Assembly (NCBI GenBank): GCA_027596035.1
Contig: JADGJA010000042.1
Span: forward strand, 1 to 59,942
Length of the DNA stretch: 59,942 nt
DNA from: Thoreauomyces humboldtii
Taxonomy: Eukaryota > Chytridiomycota > Chytridiomycetes > Spizellomycetales > Powellomycetaceae
Direction: 5' to 3'
The notes beneath the pieces were generated by a model. That model ran no database searches, was not told the DNA's origin, and was given only the letters and a program-made list of their open reading frames with translations. Positions 33,476 to 43,333 of the stretch are shown here, piece by piece. Made by a program: the position numbers and the translations under genes. Each line of letters opens with the position of its first letter. Positions within the stretch are counted from its first letter, which is position 1.

Positions 33476-34390
33476 ATGAGACCGCTGACAGAGGAAGAGA
33501 CAAAGATCTTCTTTGAGAAGCTCGCAAAGTAGTAAGTGCAAAATTCTAGGCCTCCGAATATCTTTTTTGTATCCTCCTGACCAGTCTCTGGCGTGTAGCA
33601 TCGGTCGTAACATTGTGCATCTGATCGACCGACCGGATGAGCCATATTGCTTTCGTCTGCAAAGGGATCGCGTCTTCTACGTGAGGTGTGTGTGTGTGCT
33701 TGTGCTTTTGTGTGTATTGGGAGGTTGCACAGTGAAAGAGGACGGGGACGGAGAGGAAGGAAAGTGCTCGTGGCCGTGAACGAGAGCCCTTTGTCTATCG
33801 TCCGGCCTTTTCTTGCGTATGCCGGAAACCATCGGCAGTCGTTCTAGGGGCGTGCAGACGCCAGCCGTTCTTGGGGACGAGCAAGCCGCTTAACGACTTC
33901 GGGTGGGATCCTCGTCATGTTACCAACTCCGTAGAATTGTGTCACCTGAGGAGCAACCGAGTTGACGACCTGAACTGTTGACTCCCGCAGCGAAGCGATC
34001 ATGAAGCGAGCGACTTCGATCGGCCGCGACAACCTCCTCACCCTCGGCGTGTGCTTCGGAAAGTTTACCAAAACGCTCAAGTTCAAGCTCCACATCACGG
34101 CCCTCGAGCATCTGGCCCAGTACGCAAAGTACAAGATCTGGGTGAAGCCAACCGGGGAGATGCCCTTCTTGTACGGGAACCACGTCCTCAAGGCCCATCT
34201 CGGCCGCATCACGGAAGACACGCCGGAGCACCAAGGCGTGATAATCTACTCCATGGCCGACGTACCGCTGGGATTCGGCGTAACGGCGCGGTCCACCCAG
34301 GACTGCAGGAAGCTCGACCCAACAACCATCTGCGTCTTCCACCAGGCAGATGTCGGCGAATACCTCCGCGACGAGGAGCACCTTACGTAG
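33476..34390 (+). CDS. NIP7: 60S ribosome biogenesis protein Nip7
   Basis: PUA-domain factor for 27S pre-rRNA processing and 60S assembly. Three exons: 33476-33531, 33599-33685, 33991-34390; 180 residues. [21 protein letters not shown] and [14 protein letters not shown] form the N-terminal domain; exon 3 starts [20 protein letters not shown] and carries the PUA domain ([41 protein letters not shown]). Intron 2 is about 305 nt, several times longer than other introns here, and begins with a GT-rich repeat. Gene is divergent from the GILT-like gene (about 200 bp). Confidence 0.94.
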
Positions 34391-34825
34391 ACGGAGCGCC
34401 CGGGGAGGGTTATCCATCCTTTCTGTATTCGTGCATCCAAGCAAGACCTCATTTACTCGTAGCGACTTTCCTCAACCCTCGCTTGGCATAAAAAAGAGCG
34501 ACATGCAGTCAGGGACGTTGAGAGCCCTTATACGAGAGGTTGTCAGTGCCACAACTGGTGCTCATGGATGTGCCAAGGTGGTCAACATTTTTTCACAGTG
34601 GGAGAAGAGGAGGCCGAGGTCGAGTCACCTACTAGTTGTAGACCATCTAGTTGATCATTTGGGTGGATGGTCCTAGGTATAGATTGTAGATCATAAGGCC
34701 GCCTAGTAGATCATTGGAGCGCGAACAATGGAAGTTAGTCCAACCAGGCACATGTCCTCCACACGGGAAAGTTCTGTAGCAGATCATCTATTGTCCAATC
34801 CTTGGCAGGGTCCTTGCCGGTTTCC
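34391..34825. other. intergenic region with TAGATCAT-like repeats
   Basis: 435 bp between the convergent Nip7 and Osh genes. It contains a cluster of GTAGATCAT-type units at about 34637-34657, 34686-34694, 34705-34714 and 34776-34790. No gene seen. Confidence 0.5.
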
Positions 34826-36546
34826 TTAAACCCAAGCCGGAGCCGCGCCTGCTTTCAGAAACGGCTTTCCGCAGTCCATGTCTGCAGGAGGGCCGATCTT
34901 GGCGTCCCGAGGTCCCTTGAACTCGAAGAAATGACTCTCGAATGGCACGCCCGTTTTCTCCCGGTCAGCGGCGGCCGCCCTCTGCAGATCCTCAATCCTC
35001 CTCTTCTCCGAAGTCGCGAGTCCTCCGTCTTTCCCCTCTACCAATGCAACCGTGACAGCTTCCCATAGTCTCCGTGACTCCAGCGGGTCTTGGTCAACGA
35101 GCGGAAGCACGTTCTTAACGGCCGCCTCGGATTCCTTCATGTCGAACAACAGTCGTGGAGAAGCGGCAGCGCTGGTATCTGTGGCCGCGTAGATCTGGCC
35201 GTTCCACTGTCCGTTGAGTCGGCAAACCACATCCGCGTCAGGTATCTTCGAGAGCTTTTCCGAGTCCTTCTGTTCCTTTTCGCTCTGCTTGCCGGCGCTC
35301 GCATAGTCGTAGCGAAAGACCTTCCCTTCGATAGCGAACCGAGGTTTCCCGAAGGTTGGCTCGTCCTTGTACTCTAAAACGGCTTTCAAGCCTGTTTTTG
35401 GACAGGTGATGATCGCACTTTCTCCCACAACGATGTAGGGAGACCCGGATAGCCAGCCTGTGACGGAAGCCCAGGGATGCTGGATGTTGTACTCCTCCCC
35501 GTCATGTGACTGAAGAGTGATGAAGATGCCTCTGTTCTGGGAGCCAGGTCCGACTTTGATATCTGGCGGACGTATCGCAAATCAGTTCAAGATGTTATAG
35601 ACGTTGGCGTCTCATGGCCTCACTCGTTCCCGTGAATCTCGCCGCAATGTGATCCACGCCTCGACCGATGATGCCTTTCTCTTTGCAAGCATAGTAGTAA
35701 GCACTCACTGGCGGATGGTGAGAAATTTGCTCGGTTATGCCTAAGAATACATCGAATAGGTTGGTGACTCATTGACACTGTCTTTGGTCAATCGTGTATC
35801 TTACACGTGACTTTCAACGTGTCCGCAGGACTTCCCGTTGAAGCGTCGGCAGTCGACGAGGACACGACGGAACCGTTGGCTTCTTTGGGAACATCCCACC
35901 AACATAAGAAACGCTCCCCAAGACACTGCAGGGCCGGTGTTATGAGTCATCAAATCAACAGGCGGAAAGGGGGAGCGTTGCTCACTGAATTGTAGGGTTT
36001 TCGAAGACTGGTATCTTTCCACTTCGTGTCCTGCAGCGAGAGCGAATATGAACTGGATGAGTATTGTGCCTTGCTGTATGAACTGTATGAATGCTGTACC
36101 TTGCTGTACCACCACCGAATGACTCTCAACATGCGCTCGAGTGGGGTATCGCCGTCCGGAATACTGACGAAGTAGTCTGGCTGCTCGAAACGTCGCGGTT
36201 ACAGCGCAGCTCCACGCACCATGCCATGACAAGCAGCGGTCGCCTTACCCGATCCAAGTAATTCCAGAACTCCAAGTTCGATTCAGGTTCAAGAAGACTG
36301 GCCGGCAATGACAACCGCCTAGTATCGTTTTGGACAAAGTTTAATAAGCCAATATACAGATCCCGGCAAAGATATCATGGTTTCTTACATGTTGCTTATG
36401 TCCTTGACTCCGACTAACTTCTTCAACAAGCCAAAGACGACTTTAAATTTGTTTCCGCCTTCCGAATGGTCGAGAGACTCTGTCTTTATGGTAACATTGG
36501 AGGCCAAGCTCACGGCACTCTCCGACTTTGGTAAACCTGAGGACAT
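34826..36546 (-). CDS. oxysterol-binding protein homologue, Kes1/Osh4-type
   Basis: Lipid-transfer protein that exchanges sterol and PI4P at membrane contact sites. At least seven exons on the minus strand from 36546; the ORD-only layout without PH or ankyrin domains fits the Kes1/Osh4 group. Visible landmarks: LVGVKDISNM then RLSLPASLLEPESNLEFWNY; ERMLRVIRWWY; KPYNSCLGERFLCWWDV (family KPYNPxLGE); the OSBP signature EQISHHPPVSAYYY; WASVTGWLSGSPYIVVGE; and the C-terminal RRIEDLQRAAAADREKTG with FFEFKGP. The signature is formed across an intron boundary (HHPP|VSAYY). One intron holds short TACAGC/TTCATAC repetition. The start at 36546 (MSSGLPKSE) fits family length better than the longer open frame above it. 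Confidence 0.91.
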
Positions 36547-37005
36547 GTCTGCTTCTGCTAGGTTTAGTATCACAGACCAAAGAATAACGTTGCAGAAGTT
36601 TTCCCGAGTCCTTGAGCCTTCTCCCACGGCGCTGCTTCGATACATCGTATGTTCTATACAGCCCTACCTACCTTAGAATAAAGATGCACAGATGTTTGCG
36701 ATGAAGGCTGCACAGGGAACCTATCACGAAAGCCGAGCGAAGGTTCGAAGGGAAGTGGCCTAGAGGTGACAATCCTTCATGACGAAACTCCGCAGGCCAT
36801 GTCCGAAATGTCCGAAGCAAAAGACAGGCATCTGTCGGAAAATCGGTCCGGTTTCTTCAACTTCCAGTCTCCAGGGCTTCAGAGTCTCGGGCCCACAGTA
36901 GCTCCGGTATCTACTTACCTCGGAAAAAGGTCCGAGGTTTGACAGGATGTTTTCCAAAACTTTATGTAAAACGGAAGACGCAACAAAAATGACGTTCATA
37001 TCAAG
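36547..37005. other. Osh gene upstream region
   Basis: 459 bp between the Osh start and the stop of the PPxY membrane protein, both minus strand. No gene recognised on either strand. Confidence 0.4.
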
Positions 37006-37618
37006 CTAGGAGTCTTCTTGCTTGAGGTAAGCTGGAGGCGGACCGCAAGGCGTAGACCCTTGGGAGTCTTCGCTCTCATAGTCCATCGAACAAGAACTCG
37101 AAGACCGACCGCCAGAATTGCATGCTTCAGAAACAGCTGCAGGGGTGTAGGGAGGTGCAGGAACTTCTTCAACGGCAATGGTGGTGTGGTTCGGACGACT
37201 CGGCATAGAGCACCGGATTTCAGAGTAGAAGAGCGGGATTTGTGATGACTGGCTCCTCATGGACGCCTCCCTGGCGAACTTGCGTTGTACAAAGATCCGG
37301 CGAAGAGTGCATGAAGTTACTATTGCGAAGAAAAGCGCAGCGGCTCCGAACACGGCGGCCGAAACGGACTGTTTCGGAATCTCAAAGGTCCAGCCTTTGG
37401 AACAATCGCCGAACTTGCGAGCACAGCTTGCGACACTGTTGGAAAGAATCAGCGTTTGCGAGGTGCCATGCTTAGGCTATTCGCCAGTCAAAGTCTCACC
37501 CGCATTGCCAGTCGTCCGGCAACGATCCTGATGACACGGAACTGCAGAAGCACTGGCACTGAGCTTGAGCCAAGGAGATGAATCCCAAAAATATCAGGTA
37601 ACCGGAAATTGATGGCAT
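37006..37618 (-). CDS. small type I membrane protein, Cys-rich ectodomain and PPxY motifs
   Basis: Not a named family. Two exons joined by a short GT-AG intron (GG|T junction at a CGV codon group); the second exon starts at about 37437. A signal peptide (SGYLIFLGFISLAQAQ) precedes a short ectodomain with clustered cysteines (CQCFC, then CGVASCARKFGDC). A transmembrane helix follows (SAAVFGAAALFFAIVTSC), then a basic stop-transfer (LRRIFVQRKFAR) and a cytoplasmic tail with two PPxY-type motifs (PPYTP and PPAYLKQE) and a Ser/Cys-rich stretch. PPxY motifs recruit Rsp5/Nedd4 WW domains, so the tail looks like a sorting adaptor; this is inference. Confidence 0.65.
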
Positions 37619-38193
37619 GGTCAACCGCTATCCGGAGTTACAAAGTCGAGGAGATGTGTTATGAGGATGGCGATGTATGAGATACTGTAGGTCAGCAGCC
37701 GAGGACGGGTAGCAGCAGGAATTAATCTTATGTTGCGGAACGAGCTTTCATCCGGGCATCTGGCAAGCTTACAGACGCTGTAGGGGAATTCTTGGAGCAT
37801 TCCTGCGCGCTGTCGCGTGCATGTGTGATGCTGTGATATCTGGTCATGTGGGCAACGCCCCACGCCGTTCTCCCTCCGTTTTCGTCTCCTCCTTTGTGTG
37901 CGTCGAAAGCATGAAATCCAAATCGCCATCTACTAACGTTTTGTGCGATGGTGCGGCCAGATCTGGAACGACCACTCGACACTGTCGACAGAGAGTGGGA
38001 CATTCTGAGGCTTATGTAAGCACCCTCCCCACCTTCACACTTTCGCACCACGTTTCCCCACGTTGCCGTTTCCCATTGATCCCTCTTGATGCACGTCCAA
38101 GAAGGATAAAAGAGAGATAGACAGGAAAAGGTCACGAACTCCATCGTCTTCAGACCTTCACCACATTTTATCAGCACCAACTGGAACGGGACC
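37619..38193. other. divergent upstream region before STK33-like kinase
   Basis: About 575 bp. A minus-strand open frame at 37728-38195 (155 codons) has no domain and overlaps the kinase promoter; it is treated as chance. An ATAAAAGAGAG stretch near 38107 could be a weak TATA element for the kinase. Confidence 0.4.
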
Positions 38194-40438
38194 ATGTCAG
38201 CTGGTTAGTACCGAGTGACAGGCCCGTCAGTCCCGAGACCATGCTTCTAACGTCTTTGTGGCATTTCAGCATCTACACGAGGCTCTCGAATATCCATCAA
38301 CACCAGTACGAAAGCAGCGACTGACAGTTCCATGGCACCACGCGCCCCGATCGCTCATCACCGAACCGATGACTCTGCAGCTCTCGAAGCGGCATACACT
38401 ATTGGTGCAAAGCTTGGGCAGTACGTTCTCTTGCGCGATTCCCAACTCTGTAACGTTCGCATCTGAGAAAACCTGCTCCCCTGCTAGAGGCTCATTTGGC
38501 ACGGTTCGACTGATTCAACATAAAGCCACCAATACAACATATGCCTGCAAAATCATGCGGAAGCGACGAGGTGATCCTAGTTCATACGAGCAAGTGCAAC
38601 GTGAGGTCACCATCATGAAGCGCGTGCGACATCCCCACATAATCCAACTCAAGGAGGTTTTCGAGACGCCGAAGCAGTTCTTTCTCATCATGGAGTAGTG
38701 AGTTGGGTTTTCGTTCACAGAGGAAAGTTTCGAGTTTGCGTTGTTTGGGAATCTAAAGTGCTCCATTGACGTTCGCAGCTGCAAGGGTGGAGAACTGGTG
38801 CAGCGGGTGAAAAGCCGACGGCATTGTTCAGAAAGCGATGTCAGGATCATCATGACTCGACTAGTGGAAGCTGTCGGTGAGCACCCGCCATCAGATCTAA
38901 GCTGTCAAAGCCCTTCAAATTGACCTGACGAGTGATTAGCTTACCTTCACGCGGAGGGCATCGTTCATCGGGATATCAAGCCCGAAAACATCTTGGTGTC
39001 AGCAGATCCGCTGGGATTGGGAGTAGCCGAGGCAATATCTGCCATGTCAGATGAGACAACCACCGCGAATGCAGCCGGGACAGGGATTGCAGACGCGCTG
39101 CCCGATTTGTTCAACATCAAAGTATCAGATTTTGGGCTCGCGACATTCACCGATGCGTGCAACATGATGGAAAATATAGTCGGCACTCCACTGTACATGG
39201 GTACGCCGAAGCGATGCAGCAAGATTTGCCAATGTTACTTATTTACGGTGAATCTTATCGACTACAGCGCCGGAGATCGTGCAAAACCTGGGATATAGCG
39301 CGCAATGTGATCTCTGGAGCATCGGAGTCATGATGTATCTACTGTAAGATATTTGGAACACAGGCAACATCTTTTGGCTACAGCAACTTGGCATTGATGA
39401 AAAACTGCGGCTGTATAGATTATGCGGATATCGACCTGAAGTGGAACGCTCGCTGAATCGCATGATCCAGGACGGACAGATCGACTTTCCGGCCGAGTAT
39501 TGGCAGGACATTTCCCCAGGAGGTACAAGCACTAGCGATGGTCACGTCGCAATATGGCGACTAATGGATGGCGCACCAATCACTAGCCCGGAATCTCGTC
39601 GAGTCCATATTACGAATCGACCCTGCCAAACGTATCACCGCGCGGGAAGTGATGATGCATCCGTGGCTAAAGGTATTGAGCTATGCAGCGGGCATTAGGT
39701 TGTGTTCGACGTACTGACAAACCTATTTGATTGCAGGGCCAGGAGGCTTCAACCCCGTCAACCGCAACGGTGCTTGACCTGATGCGATCATATAACTCTG
39801 AACGCCGCCTGCGTCGCACCATTCAAGTCGTTCTCGCCTCTATCCGGTTTCGGACCCTCCGCGGAGTTCTTAAACGTTACAATAGCGTCGAGCCAACCGC
39901 TATCGGAGCCGGCTCTTCCACGTCGACGGGATCAGGGAATGGGATCTGGCGAACCACGCCGAGACAGGGGAGCAGATCCTCTCTGTCGAGTCTCAGCTCC
40001 GAAAGTCTCTGCTCGCTAGACTCAGACGGGGGAAACGACTCGACCGCTTCTGCTGCTACCGCGGCTCGTAAACTGGCGGCGAGGAGCATGGTGTACATCA
40101 AGTCGCCTTCACCAAAATCAAACAACGCGAGGTCCACAGTCGCTTTGAACGAAAAAGCCAAAAAACCGTCCGTGCCGAATTACGTAGCGACTGGGAGTGC
40201 GGCAGGGGTGAGCGCGCGAAAGCTCGCCGGAGGGGGGTCCCAGCTCCCTCCAAAATATGGAAAGCAGGCCCCCCGATTACCAAGGACAAACAGCTCCGGC
40301 AACACTACTTCCACCCACGCCAGCCGGACGCAGCCGCCAAGTCCTATGGCCACGTCGCTATCGTCCGTCAAGCCCGTTAAGAAGAAGGACGGTAGCGCAC
40401 CGCCTTCTGAAACACGGGTTGGCGAGCTCAGGTCATGA
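38194..40438 (+). CDS. CAMK-group Ser/Thr kinase, STK33-like
   Basis: Protein kinase with about nine exons; exon 1 is only 10 nt (ATG TCA GCT G). The kinase core is complete once spliced: GQGSFGTV glycine loop formed over an intron, ACKIMRKR lysine, HRDIKPEN catalytic loop, DFGLATF, GTPLYMAPE, and QCDLWSIGVMMYLL. Between the catalytic loop and DFG there is an insert of about 35 residues rich in Ala, Thr and Asp; STK33 has a shorter insert at this place. After the kinase, VLDLMRSYNSERRLRRTIQ resembles the STK33/CaMK regulatory helix. The last exon is a Ser/Thr/Pro-rich tail of about 180 residues with SSLSSLSSESLCSL. The subfamily is inference; the kinase call is firm. Confidence 0.85.
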
Positions 40439-40510
40439 CGGAAACCATACATCAACAAAATCGTCGACCGCCGCCAGCGTGTAAATAGCTGCTTCATTTT
40501 CACTTCCTAT

Positions 40511-40547
40511 TTGACGGCCGATATCCCGGAATCGAACCGGCCATAAT
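40511..40547. other. hairpin with RNA polymerase III B-box-like sequence
   Basis: GGCCG...CGGCC hairpin in the kinase 3' region, containing GGAATCGAACC (reverse complement of a tRNA T-arm/B-box) and followed by a T-run on the plus strand. No A-box or cloverleaf was found, so this is not called a tRNA. Confidence 0.3.
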
Positions 40548-40601
40548 TTTTTTGATATCACACATTCTCATTGACAGCTTACGGACGAACGCTACTATCA
40601 T

Positions 40602-41585
40602 TCAATCCTTCTTCAAGGGGTGCAGCTGCTTCTCGATCCCCGTCCTGGTGACGATGAACATCTCTAGGTTGTCACCCGTGTAGATGTCACGTTCGGTAGC
40701 CGACGTGAACGCGTCCTTCGTCACTTCGATTACGCGCTCTTTGGACAGGACGGGCTTGTCCTTCTGATGAGTAAACCCAATCTGAATGTTCCGCAAGGGA
40801 TCAGTATGGATGCGCACGACAGAAGGATGCTCAAACAGAGTTCAACGGCAGTCTGTCCAAAGGATCTAATCGTACCTGGTTGTCAAGGAACGGTTGGATG
40901 AGGTGGCCCGCGGAGCCGGAGCAGTTCCACTTATGCTTTTCGTAGTTTCCTACGGGGTCGTAACTGTACACCGCACCGTTCCCTTCCTCGTCCAAACCTC
41001 CCAGGGTGTTCCAAACGTAATAAGGGAACATTCGCTTGTGGTAAAGAATAGTGGAGAGCATCTGTGCAAGCGCCCCGCAGCTCATTTCTTTGTCGTGTGC
41101 GTGACGGTACCACTATAGCATTGCAAAGGATTCTGATGAGACACGCACCGCCCCGATAGTGCTCGGATCCTCAGTACCTCCAGTCGCTGCTCGATCATCT
41201 TCACCAACGTCACACCGTCCGCGTACATGCCACCGGTAGCCAGCACTGCTCCGTTCGTTCTGCGTCGTTTGGAACCGTTCCTTCGTCATTTTTCGCAGAG
41301 AGACTTTCACTTCCACGACGTGTCACATACAGCTGGTAAACTTTTGGCGCATATCTGGTGTTTATGCTGTATCCCTCACTCTGACGGGTATCGCCGGCAA
41401 TCACGCAGAAGTCATCTCCAGCAATGGCAAGGGTAGTTCTGGAAGGACGCTCGCTTAGTGTGTGTCTTGCGACAGCGAGTCCAGCAGTTGCTCACTCACC
41501 CGCCGTTGTCGGTGTAGGGGGAGAACCGGTGCTCGACCGGGGCTTTCACAGGACAAGCGGACTTTTCCTCATATTGATGATACAT
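40602..41585 (-). CDS. PRE7: 20S proteasome subunit beta-6 (PSMB1-type)
   Basis: A non-catalytic beta-ring subunit of the 20S proteasome. Five exons from 41585 ([12 protein letters not shown]) to 40602. Landmarks: [20 protein letters not shown] near the N-terminus, [64 protein letters not shown] and a C-terminal [13 protein letters not shown]. The Thr following GG is not released as an active-site residue in the beta-6 family. The intron before [10 protein letters not shown] splits a Leu codon (CT|A), and a second intron separates DNQ from [10 protein letters not shown]. Confidence 0.92.
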
Positions 41586-41930
41586 CGCCGATCAGTTCGT
41601 TCAACGCAGAGTTCTGGAAGTTTTTGAAAACACTGCGAGGATGTCCTCAGTCAACTGGTAGATCACAGAATGGCTGACTTCAAGGGCTATCACGCTAATA
41701 GCCTTGCGCGAACCAAAGTTCATCGTTCTAGCCCGCGATCTTCATCCGGGTACCTTACCTAAGAGTCGGTTGATGGTCGTTTTCAAGATCGGAGGGGCTT
41801 ACGATGGATTGCAGAAATGTTCAAGGTGACGAAAGGACCGCGCGCGCGTCTAGCGCACCAGGCTCTACAGCTCGCGGTCGAAGGCGCTTTTGCATTCCCG
41901 TCTTCCCCGCTTTTTCAACGGCAAACAAGC

Positions 41931-43015
41931 ATGCCGAGCCTGGACATCCTTGTAGGTAAGCATCAATTGTTTTCCGTGCCTCTTACATATTATCTTTGCT
42001 GTTTAACAAACGTTCCTATCCACCATTTCCAGTTGGAGGAGGCGCCGTCGGCGCTTTTTATGCTTCTCGGTTGCAACAGCCTGGCGTTAATGTTTCGGTC
42101 GTGTGCCGTTCCAACTATGCCGCCGTGAAGAGAAATGGGTTTCATATGAGGACCAAGAACTTTGGGGACTACAGTTTCTTCCCACAAACGGTCTTTCAGA
42201 ATTGCTCAGAGGCCGCAGAATTAGGGCCGACTTCAGGATACCACTACCTTGTGGTCGCCACGAAGGCGCTCCCCGACGTAAGCGACGATTCCGAAGTCAT
42301 TGCTCCCGTTGTCACCGCAGAGACGGTCATCGTTCTCATACAGAATGGCGTCGGTATCGAAGATCCGTATCACGCCCGGTATCCCAACAATCTGCTGCTC
42401 ACATCGGTGACGGTTGTGAGCGCATCGCAGCCGGATCCTGGTGTTATCGTACAAAGCCGATGGACGCGCATCAGTCTTGGCTGCTTTCCACCTTCTTCCA
42501 ACCTTCTTCCTGACGATGCATACCATGTCCGCTCCACTGCGACGATGGAAAGGCTTGTCTCCTTACTCCAGTCCGGCGGCATCTCGGACGCGGAGTTCTG
42601 GCCAAGCGTCGATATGCAGATGGTGCGCTGGCATAAAATTGCCATCAACGCCACCTTCAATCCATCTTCCGTATTATCGGGGGGAAATCTTAGCCCAAAC
42701 ATGTTGAAAGATCCCCTGTGTCGCGCCCATTGTCTGGCGTGCATGGAGGAGGTTTTCGAGACTGCCCAACAGATCTTCGGGAGACCATTTCCTGAGAAGC
42801 TAGCAACGCTAGACGCAATCGTAGCTTCCATTGAGAGGAGTCGTGGAAGCAAACCGAGTATGTTGCTCGACTGGGAGGCTGGACGCCCCTTGGAATTGGA
42901 GGTCATCTTGGGAAATCCCATCCGCAAGGCGAGGGAGCATGGCCTGGCGATGCCAAGGTTGGAATCAATGTACGGGCTTCTTCACATGATGACCGCACGA
43001 AAGCGCTCCGACTAG
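41931..43015 (+). CDS. 2-dehydropantoate 2-reductase (ketopantoate reductase) family
   Basis: NADPH-dependent reductase giving pantoate for coenzyme A synthesis, or a related reductase. Two exons, 41931-41955 and 42033-43015, about 335 residues. The intron falls inside the Rossmann strand, so VVGGGAVGAFYASRL is built across the junction. YHYLVVATKALPD and LIQNGVGIEDPYHARYP are the NADPH and substrate motifs; the catalytic Lys is in MVRWHKIAINATFNPSSVL, and PSMLLDWEAGRPLELEVILG matches the ApbA_C domain (usual SMLQD..R..E..). Fungal genomes often carry several paralogues, so the pathway is not certain. Confidence 0.88.
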
Positions 43016-43333
43016 GGAGCGGAAATTGACGATGCGGATGGGGATGGGGAGCTCGCGGACTACATGGAAGGAATTCATGGAACACGCAATTGGGCCGGTC
43101 AAGTCATTCATAGAATTTACATCGTAGTACCAGCAGACATTCCATATAGAGATTGACCTCTCAATGGTAGAAGGGGGGAGGGGGGGGAGATAAGCCGTTA
43201 GTCAGGCCTTTCCATTGCACCACTGGCACGGCTTCGTGGTCGTGATAGCAAGCCGAGCTGGCCAGTAATCGCACAGGAAAGGACCGTTCGAAATTTAGGA
43301 AACGGAGAATGTACATTAAGTGGAAACACAAGA
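43016..43333. other. convergent 3' intergenic region
   Basis: About 318 bp between the 3' ends of the ketopantoate reductase and tryptophan-repeat genes. A purine run (AGAAGGGGGGAGGGGGGGAGA) lies near 43168-43191. No gene seen. Confidence 0.4.

Noticed and set aside
37728..38195. 155-codon minus-strand frame before the STK33-like kinase
   Set aside because: No domain, no plausible splice context and overlaps the kinase start.
40511..40590. Minus-strand tRNA gene suggested by GGTTCGATTCC
   Set aside because: No A-box, no anticodon stem and the acceptor stem does not pair.
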